Positions 7,328 through 12,178 of a stretch of 12,178 bases of DNA are shown piece after piece. The stretch is from assembly GCA_036507695.1 (NCBI GenBank), contig DATCIR010000243.1, positions 1 through 12,178 on the forward strand, read 5' to 3'. Below the pieces are notes generated by a model. The model was not told where the DNA came from. It saw nothing but the letters and a program-made list of their open reading frames with translations, and made no database searches. The position numbers and the translations under genes are program-made. Source of the DNA: JAKEGK01 sp036507695. GTDB lineage: Bacteria > Pseudomonadota > Gammaproteobacteria > SZUA-152. The number at the start of each line of letters is the position of its first letter. Position 1 is the first letter of the stretch.

Positions 7328-7978
7328 ATGCTGAAATCCCATAAAATCGCCGTATTGAATACAGGCTTTGCATTACTGCTCGTCATTGTTGCGGTTGCGG
7401 TGGGTGTGGCGCTGAATCACACCGCCACGTCGGACGATATTCCTGATGCATTGCGCGGCCTGTTAATTGAACAACCCATCGCCGTACCGGAGTTTAACCT
7501 GGTGGATCAGCAAAACCTGCCGTTTGACACCCAACGCTTACAGGGCGCCTGGACCTTTATGTTTTTTGGCTATACCCATTGCCCCGATATTTGCCCCATC
7601 ACATTAACGGAACTGGGTGCCGCCGCCAATCGCCTGAATGACTTGCAGACTCCGCAACGAAAAATTCAATATGTGTTTATCAGCGTTGATCCCGAGAGAG
7701 ACACCCACGAAGTGCTCGCGGATTACGTCAGATATTTTGGCGCCCAGTTTATTGCCGCTACCGGTATGGTATCCAACCTGAAACAACTGACCGAACCGCT
7801 GGGCGTTAAGTTTGAACGCGGCGTTGGCAGTACAACCGAGTATTTGGTGGATCACAGCAGCAGCCTGCTGCTCATCGATCCGCAGGCTAGATATTTCGCG
7901 AGGTTCCGCGCGCCCCACTATTCCGAAGAAATTGTGGAAGGTTTTAAACAAGTGATCGCTTATACAGAGAGGCAATAA
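7328..7978 (+). CDS. SCO1/SenC-family copper chaperone
   Basis: Membrane-anchored thioredoxin-fold protein that binds Cu and helps assemble the CuA centre of cytochrome c oxidase. The 216 residues start with a short charged stretch and one uncleaved membrane anchor (about 8-29). The periplasmic thioredoxin-like domain carries the copper site: Cys85 and Cys89 in THCPDICP, and the distal His176 in LVDHSSSLLLIDP. FISVDPERDT (117-126) is another SCO family hallmark. The ATG at 7328 places the anchor correctly, but no clear ribosome binding site is seen. It is the first gene of a tight cluster: its TAA overlaps the ATG of the PCuAC gene by one base. No cox gene is present, so the oxidase target is inferred from the family. 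Confidence 0.94.
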   Translation: MLKSHKIAVLNTGFALLLVIVAVAVGVALNHTATSDDIPDALRGLLIEQPIAVPEFNLVDQQNLPFDTQRLQGAWTFMFFGYTHCPDICPITLTELGAAANRLNDLQTPQRKIQYVFISVDPERDTHEVLADYVRYFGAQFIAATGMVSNLKQLTEPLGVKFERGVGSTTEYLVDHSSSLLLIDPQARYFARFRAPHYSEEIVEGFKQVIAYTERQ

Positions 7979-8523
7979 TGACGTTAAACAGAACCTACAT
8001 TGCGGTTTTTATAGCCCTGGTTTTGGGTTTTCTCATGGGCAAGGTCAGTGCGCATACGGACGGCGGCGTCGTGGTCAAGGACGCCTGGGTCCGGGAAGCG
8101 CCGCCCAACGCCAAAGTGCTGGCGGCATACATGACCATTGAAAACCACACTGCCCAGCAAAAAGTATTAACCGGCGTCAGCTCGTCCGCATTTGGCGCTA
8201 TTGAAATACATAAAACCGTGCAAAAGGATGGCATGGCATCAATGGCACCGCAAAAGGAACTCACTATTGCCGCGGAAAACTCGGTTCAATTGGAACCCGG
8301 CGGACTGCATCTGATGCTGTTCAATCCGGGTACGCCGCTGAAAGCCGGCGACAGCGTCACGTTTACGTTAAAATTCGCTAATGGCGGCACCAGCATCGTC
8401 AGCGCCAAGGTACAAAAAGCGCAAGCCGGCGATGACCATCACCATCATTCCACCCACGACGAACATAAAACGCAGACACAACCTGAATCGGAAAATAGTC
8501 AACATCACAACCATCAACACTAG
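7978..8523 (+). CDS. PCuAC-type periplasmic copper chaperone with a His-rich tail
   Basis: A Cu(I)-binding cupredoxin-like chaperone thought to feed copper to SCO or directly to the CuA site of oxidases. Of 181 residues, about 1-25 form a signal peptide or anchor (AVFIALVLGFLMGKVSA). The PCuAC domain spans roughly 30-147 and has the expected ligands: His78 (EIHKT), Met86/Met89 (GMASM), and His111 with Met113 in GGLHLML. The last 30 residues are a low-complexity hydrophilic tail with ten histidines (HHHH at 154-157, then scattered, ending HHNHQH). Such a tail could add copper-buffering sites. The start codon overlaps the upstream SCO1 stop (TAATG), indicating translational coupling. psd begins 15 nt after its TAG, in the same reading frame. 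Confidence 0.93.
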   Translation: MTLNRTYIAVFIALVLGFLMGKVSAHTDGGVVVKDAWVREAPPNAKVLAAYMTIENHTAQQKVLTGVSSSAFGAIEIHKTVQKDGMASMAPQKELTIAAENSVQLEPGGLHLMLFNPGTPLKAGDSVTFTLKFANGGTSIVSAKVQKAQAGDDHHHHSTHDEHKTQTQPESENSQHHNHQH

Positions 8524-8538
8524 GGCGCAGAATCCAAG

Positions 8539-9480
8539 TTGAACACAAACAATAACAACACCACCAGTTCATTGCTGGATAAAATAAAAGTCTGGCCGCA
8601 ATATCTGCTGCCGCATTTTTTGCTAACCGACCTGATGTTTTACCTGACACGCTGCAAACTGCGCGCCTGGAAGAACACTTTTATCCGCTGGTTTGCCCGG
8701 CACTATGGGGTTGACATGTCACTTGCGGTCAAGGAAGACCTGGCCGCATACGAAAACTTTAACGAGTTTTTTACCCGGCCACTGAAACCTGAAGTGCGCC
8801 CGGTTTGCAGGGATAACGATTGCATCGCCTGCCCGGTGGACGGCACGGTGAGCCAGCTCGGCGGCATTAGCAATGAATCCCTTTTTCAGGCCAAGGGACA
8901 CAGTTATTCCTTAACGCGGTTGCTGGCGTCGCAAACCGAATGGGTTAATCAGTTCCGCAACGGCGCGTTCGCCACGATTTATTTATCACCCAAAGACTAT
9001 CACCGCATCCATATGCCGGCCGATGGTGAACTAAAACAAATGACGTATGTGCCGGGTAAATTATTCAGCGTGAGCCCGGCGACCACCCGGGAAATTCCGG
9101 GTTTGTTCGCCCGGAATGAGCGGGTGCTGTGTCTGTTTGAGACCGCGTTTGGTCCGATGGCCGTCATCTTGGTTGGCGCCATGATTGTCGGCGGCATCGA
9201 AACCGTCTGGCACGGTAGCGTCACGCCGCCGCATGGCAAGCAACTAGCGCATTGGTATTATGCAAGCCCGGGCCAGGACTCCAAACCGCGGCAAGTAATC
9301 CTGAAAAAAGGCGATGAATTGGGCCGCTTTAATATGGGTTCCACCGTGATCCTGCTGTTTGGGGAAAACAAAATACATTGGGAGCCCACCGCCAACGCGG
9401 ATAGCCCGGTGGTGATGGGAAAAAGAATTGCTTTTCAGGTAGATTCACGCGCCAGGCAAACCGTCAAACGCGGTGGTTAG
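8539..9480 (+). CDS. psd: Phosphatidylserine decarboxylase proenzyme
   Basis: Pyruvoyl enzyme of the inner membrane that decarboxylates phosphatidylserine to phosphatidylethanolamine, the main gammaproteobacterial phospholipid. The proenzyme has 313 residues. The N-terminal part has NEFFTRPLKPEVRP (75-88). Asp101 in CPVDGTV and His158 in DYHRIHMP (with His155 nearby) correspond to the self-processing residues, and MGST (266-269) contains the Gly267-Ser268 cleavage site where Ser268 becomes the pyruvoyl group. FARNERVLCLFET and GAMIVGGIETVWHG are further family signatures. The start must be the TTG at 8539: the PCuAC stop lies six codons upstream in the same frame, and the next in-frame ATG (residue 33) would remove conserved sequence. 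The purine-rich AGGGCG about 12 nt upstream is a modest ribosome binding site. The 15-nt spacing suggests cotranscription with the copper genes. Confidence 0.95.
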   Translation: MNTNNNNTTSSLLDKIKVWPQYLLPHFLLTDLMFYLTRCKLRAWKNTFIRWFARHYGVDMSLAVKEDLAAYENFNEFFTRPLKPEVRPVCRDNDCIACPVDGTVSQLGGISNESLFQAKGHSYSLTRLLASQTEWVNQFRNGAFATIYLSPKDYHRIHMPADGELKQMTYVPGKLFSVSPATTREIPGLFARNERVLCLFETAFGPMAVILVGAMIVGGIETVWHGSVTPPHGKQLAHWYYASPGQDSKPRQVILKKGDELGRFNMGSTVILLFGENKIHWEPTANADSPVVMGKRIAFQVDSRARQTVKRGG

Positions 9481-9567
9481 CGCACCGTGGCTGAAATTAT
9501 GGCTGGTTTTTTTAGCGAGAAGGATAGCTTGTTAGTGGCCAATGCTACCGATGAATGTCACTGAGCG

Positions 9568-9601
9568 ACTGTTACTGAACCACTGTTGCTGAACCACTGT
9601 T
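9568..9601. repeat. Short tandem repeat, 14-bp period, about 2.4 copies
   Basis: ACTGTTACTGAACC (9568-9581) is followed immediately by ACTGTTGCTGAACC (9582-9595), with one mismatch, and by a partial third copy ACTGTT (9596-9601). It lies in the 146-bp convergent gap between psd and the PilZ gene. I see no convincing terminator for either gene there. A weak hairpin, AACTG/CAGTT (9614-9628), overlaps the PilZ stop codon but lacks a T-run. Confidence 0.7.
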
Positions 9602-9626
9602 AAACGGTTTTTCAACTGATCAGCAG

Positions 9627-9965
9627 TTAGTGCACTTGCCCTTGTCCCAGCGATTTATAGCCCATGATCTCCTGCAACGAACGAAACACGCCGGTATCGA
9701 ACTCGTGAAATTTCAAGCCGACGCCTTCATGGGTTACCCGCACGATGCGGGCGCGCAAACTGTGTTTAACCGGCCGGTCACCTGAGAGTAAATGAAATAC
9801 CAGTTCGACCGTATCATCCTGTCCAATAGGGTGAGCCGGTTGCAGATTCAGAAAAACGCCGCCAAGACCGACGTCTCGCGACTGACACGAACACAGTTTT
9901 TCTCCGTTACGAAATACATCCACATCTAACCGCAGCTCTCTGCGATCACTCCAACGGTTTTCCAT
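9627..9965 (-). CDS. Small PilZ-domain protein with an altered second c-di-GMP motif
   Basis: A stand-alone 112-residue PilZ domain, the family of cyclic di-GMP receptors that control motility, adhesion and envelope functions. The first motif RxxxR is present as Arg8-Arg9-Glu-Leu-Arg12 (SDRRELRLDVDV). The second motif, normally [D/N]xSxxG, reads Asp31-Val-Gly33-Leu-Gly-Gly36: the Asp and final Gly are kept but Ser is Gly. The rest fits the beta-barrel (GVFLNL, DTVELVFHLL, LRARIVRVTHEGVGLKF) and a C-terminal helix (VFRSLQEIM). The start is well supported: AGGGGG sits about 5 nt upstream of the ATG and the motif lies near the N-terminus as usual. No partner gene lies next to it on the same strand, so its output is unknown. 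Fold assignment is confident; ligand binding is uncertain because of the Ser to Gly change. Confidence 0.87.
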   Translation of the reverse strand: MENRWSDRRELRLDVDVFRNGEKLCSCQSRDVGLGGVFLNLQPAHPIGQDDTVELVFHLLSGDRPVKHSLRARIVRVTHEGVGLKFHEFDTGVFRSLQEIMGYKSLGQGQVH

Positions 9966-10456
9966 AGTACCCCCTGGACGGGCTCCTGCTCGGATGAATA
10001 GGAACGATAGTCCTGAGTCAGCGTGGCATCAGCAGCTATCCCAATATTTTGCCGCGGCCAAACGGTTGAGAAAAAGGCTGTTAGCTTGCCGGTCAGCCAT
10101 AGGATACAAGACCGTAATTAACCGCCTCCGACAGTTACTAACCTCCCTGTAAACTGGCGTTCGTTAAAGTGGGTACTCCGCGTCTTTCGACACCCTACTA
10201 CAGAGCAATTACCACGCCAAACCCTGGCAGTTTGTGAAACATTTCTCCGTAATCAATATCCTACAAGACAGGATAGTTTGCTAATGGTTCGAAAATCCAA
10301 ATCCGCTTCACAGTTTGTAAATTAATCCGACATCAAGATAATTCTATATCCTGATAAAATTTACTAAATTTGATTAAACACCTGGAAAGAACGCTGCGGG
10401 GAATGACTGCTAGAACCACGGCCAGATGGATTAACCTTAAACAAACTTGGATTTAT
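9966..10456. other. About 490 bp without a convincing gene, between the PilZ gene and epmA
   Basis: No coding region can be supported here on either strand. The half nearer the PilZ gene is GC-balanced; the half nearer epmA (about 10250-10400) is AT-rich. Visible structures are an inverted repeat TATCCT/AGGATA around a 7-nt loop (10257-10275), and on the minus strand a nested hairpin with a GTC-GAAA-GAC stem-loop (10191-10182) enclosed by GGGT/ACCC (10195-10171). A minus-strand frame with an ATG at 10101 encodes only 23 residues and stops in frame with the PilZ gene. It most likely holds the promoter and leader of the PilZ gene and the 3' end of the epmA transcript; an unannotated small RNA is possible. 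I found no tRNA fold. Confidence 0.5.
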
Positions 10457-11449
10457 TTAAGCACGATTGAAGGGAAACGCCAATATGTCGCCCAAGGTAT
10501 TTTTGACCGACATAAACTGTATTAATCGATCTAATCCCAAGGCAACCCCTGAACAATCGGGAAAACCAGCCGCCAGTGCGGCGAGTAATCGCTGGTCAAT
10601 CTCTGGCAACGGCAGGTTCTGTTGCGCGCGCCGGTCTTGTTCGGCCTGAAATCGCAGCAATTGTTGCCGGGCGTCTTCCAGCTCATGAAAACCGTTAGCC
10701 AGTTCCCTTCCTTCGAGAAACAATTCGAAGCGTTCCGCAACCCGGTTATTGTGACGCGCAACCCGTGCCAGGGCGCATTGCGACGCCGGATACTCGTGGA
10801 CGAAGGTCAGCCGTTGCCGGCCCAGGCAAGGCTGCACCTTGATTGACATGAGAAAATCGAGATAAAGATCCTTGTTATCCCTATCGTTAGTGGGTAACGA
10901 CAAGCCGGCTTGCCGGGCCCGCTGCTGTAACTCATCCAGTGTCGCTGACAATGGATCAAGCTCCGCATAACGTTGAAACACTTCCTGATAGGTCAGGTAC
11001 TCGGGTTCGGCAAGCTCGCACTTTAGCAACAGCGACACCAGTTCGGCGGCCTCTTGCATCAATGCGCGATAGCCCATGCCAACTCGATACCACTCCAGCA
11101 GGGTAAACTCCGGATTGTGCTGCGTTCCCAGTTCAGACTGACGGAACACATGACAAATCTGGTAAATGGAGCCGCTGCCCGCCGCCAATAACCGTTTCAT
11201 GTGGAATTCAGGGGAGGTTATCAGGTACATCCGCTGTTGCGGCGTTGCACCGCCACCCTGAAACCGCGTCTCAAAACTCTGAATATTGGGATCAGTCACC
11301 GACGCTTTGGAAAGGCTGGGGGTATCCACTTCCAGTACATCCCGCTGTTGGAAAAATTCACGGATCGATTGATAGACAGCGGCGCGCAAGCGTAACACAT
11401 CCAAGCCGGCGCGCGGCCGCCAGCTTGGATTGTCATCAGAATCATCCAT
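10457..11449 (-). CDS. epmA: EF-P lysine ligase (LysRS-like), EpmA/PoxA/GenX
   Basis: A paralogue of the class II lysyl-tRNA synthetase catalytic core that attaches (R)-beta-lysine to Lys34 of elongation factor P instead of charging tRNA. The protein has 330 residues from the ATG at 11449 (331 from an adjacent GTG at 11452), against about 325 in E. coli and 500 for LysRS; the anticodon-binding OB domain is absent, as expected. Visible motifs are FFQQRDVLEVDTPSLS near the N-terminus, TSPEFHMKRLL (79-89), class II motif 2 FRQSELGTQHNPEFTLLEWY (102-121), ELANGFHELEDA, and class II motif 3 GVALGLDRL (301-309). No clear Shine-Dalgarno sequence distinguishes the two starts. The gene follows efp by about 55 nt on the same strand, directly coupling enzyme and substrate. 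Confidence 0.95.
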   Translation of the reverse strand: MDDSDDNPSWRPRAGLDVLRLRAAVYQSIREFFQQRDVLEVDTPSLSKASVTDPNIQSFETRFQGGGATPQQRMYLITSPEFHMKRLLAAGSGSIYQICHVFRQSELGTQHNPEFTLLEWYRVGMGYRALMQEAAELVSLLLKCELAEPEYLTYQEVFQRYAELDPLSATLDELQQRARQAGLSLPTNDRDNKDLYLDFLMSIKVQPCLGRQRLTFVHEYPASQCALARVARHNNRVAERFELFLEGRELANGFHELEDARQQLLRFQAEQDRRAQQNLPLPEIDQRLLAALAAGFPDCSGVALGLDRLIQFMSVKNTLGDILAFPFNRA

Positions 11450-11505
11450 CACGGGAAAGCGCGAACGTTCAGCTGAATAACTGCTGCGTGGTGTTGCAAT
11501 TAAAA

Positions 11506-12075
11506 TTATTCCTTGACGCGGCTGACGTATTCGCCGGTACGGGTATCGACTTTAACCACTTCACCCCGCTCCACGAATAATGGCACCTTGACCACCGCGC
11601 CGGTTTCCAGGGTCGCCGGTTTACCGCCGCCACTGGCGGTATCGCCACGCACACCGGGATCCGTCTCGGTAATTTTCAGTTCGACAAAATTGGGCGGCAC
11701 CACCGCGATGGGTTCGTTGTTCCACAAAGTCACCGTGCACATATCCTGTTCCTTTAACCATTTGGCCGCGTCAGCAACCGCGGCCGCATTGGCCGCCAAC
11801 TGCTCGAACGTTTCCGGATGCATGAAGTGCCAAAACTCACCATCGTTGTAAAGATATTGCATGGGCGCATCCATGACATCCGCGGATTCAACCGATTCGC
11901 TGGTTTTATAGGTGCGTTCCACAACCCGCCCGGTCAGCAGATTCCGGATTCTAACGCGGGCAAACGCCTGTCCTTTGCCGGGCTTCACAAAATCGACCTC
12001 GATAATGTTACAGGGCGATCCATCGATCATCAGCTTCATGCCGGCGCGTAATTCATTGGTGGTATATATAGCCAT
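11506..12075 (-). CDS. efp: Elongation factor P
   Basis: Ribosome-binding factor that relieves stalling at polyproline stretches by entering the E site. The 189 residues match the family length. The N-terminal KOW-like domain carries the loop VKPGKGQAFARVRIRN, whose Lys34 (Pro-Gly-Lys34-Gly) is the residue modified by EpmA in the beta-lysyl type of EF-P; a rhamnosylated EF-P would have Arg here. Two OB-type domains follow, with WHFMHPETFEQ in the middle domain and the C-terminal signature PGVRGDTASGGGKPATLETGAVVKVPLFVERGEVVKVDTRTGEYVSR. The ATG is preceded by GAGGA at 4 nt spacing. epmA lies immediately downstream and a probable epmB starts divergently upstream, which supports the beta-lysylation pathway. 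Confidence 0.98.
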   Translation of the reverse strand: MAIYTTNELRAGMKLMIDGSPCNIIEVDFVKPGKGQAFARVRIRNLLTGRVVERTYKTSESVESADVMDAPMQYLYNDGEFWHFMHPETFEQLAANAAAVADAAKWLKEQDMCTVTLWNNEPIAVVPPNFVELKITETDPGVRGDTASGGGKPATLETGAVVKVPLFVERGEVVKVDTRTGEYVSRVKE

Positions 12076-12105
12076 TTGGTCCTCGATTTGGGAACATAGT
12101 CGTCG

Positions 12106-12134
12106 TTAACAATTCCGGAATATTGCCACTTCAA
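12106..12134 (-). promoter_or_regulatory. Weak candidate promoter for efp
   Basis: On the minus strand TTGAAG (12134-12129) and TGTTAA (12111-12106) are 17 nt apart, placing a start about 25 nt before the efp ATG. The spacer contains the palindrome ATTCCGGAAT (12112-12121). The hexamer match is only partial, so this is a tentative proposal. Confidence 0.25.
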
Positions 12135-12144
12135 AAAGACGCCT

Positions 12145-12178
12145 ATGATACAGCGAACCATGCCACTTTTGCAGGGCT
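12145..12178 (+). CDS. epmB: Probable start of EF-P (R)-beta-lysylation protein / lysine 2,3-aminomutase EpmB, cut by window edge
   Basis: An ATG at 12145 opens a frame reading MIQRTMPLLQG that is still open at the window end. Only 11 complete codons are visible, too few for a domain call. Two points favour epmB, the radical-SAM enzyme that makes the (R)-beta-lysine used by EpmA. First, epmB is divergent from efp in E. coli and many gammaproteobacteria, and this frame has that position and direction. Second, N-termini of the form MI-x-RT are, as I recall, common in EpmB proteins. The ribosome binding site is unremarkable. The identification is inference from context. Confidence 0.4.
   Translation, partial: MIQRTMPLLQG

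Noticed and set aside
9471..9487. CGGTG/CACCG hairpin at the psd stop as a terminator
   Set aside because: A 5-bp stem with no adjacent T-run; the nearest T-run begins about 20 nt later, so it does not make a credible intrinsic terminator.
10285..10302. tRNA T-loop-like GGTTCGAAAATCC
   Set aside because: The loop length and flanking stem do not pair as a T-arm, and no acceptor, D or anticodon arm is found upstream or on the other strand.

Overview
The window is an ordinary-looking bacterial chromosomal segment of housekeeping genes. I find no insertion sequence, prophage, CRISPR array, rRNA or tRNA in it. Protein similarity and gene order point to a gammaproteobacterium: guaBA divergent from xseA, efp next to epmA, and a SCO1/PCuAC copper pair. 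A small lipoprotein resembling SoxXA-binding (SoxK-type) proteins hints at a Chromatiales-like or sulfur-oxidiser-related lineage; this is inference only, and no sox gene is present.

Layout. From 1 to 2952 (minus strand) lies the guanine nucleotide branch: guaB (IMP dehydrogenase) followed by guaA (GMP synthase, C-terminus cut off by the left edge), with a strong bidirectional hairpin between them. Divergent from guaB (3154-5872, plus strand) come a short lipoprotein gene with its own terminator, xseA (exonuclease VII large subunit) and a secreted M23 peptidase. A 174-bp convergent gap holding a long inverted repeat separates the peptidase from hemH (ferrochelatase, minus strand, 6047-7144). 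Divergent from hemH is a compact plus-strand cluster (7328-9480): a SCO1-type copper chaperone, a His-tailed PCuAC periplasmic copper protein whose start overlaps the SCO1 stop, and psd (phosphatidylserine decarboxylase, TTG start). A minus-strand PilZ-domain gene follows (9627-9965), then about 490 bp without a convincing gene. The right end (10457-12075, minus strand) is efp followed by epmA, the EF-P factor and the ligase that modifies its Lys34. The last 34 bases hold a divergent start that is probably epmB, which would complete the EF-P modification set.

How the genes work together. guaB and guaA carry IMP to XMP to GMP. The hemH/SCO1/PCuAC neighbourhood supplies heme and copper delivery and suits respiratory oxidase maturation, although no oxidase genes are in view. 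efp, epmA and the putative epmB form the polyproline-translation rescue module.

The least explained items are the lipoprotein inserted in the guaB-xseA intergenic space, the PilZ protein with an altered second motif, the inverted repeat with an overlapping membrane-type reading frame downstream of hemH, and the non-coding stretch upstream of the PilZ gene.
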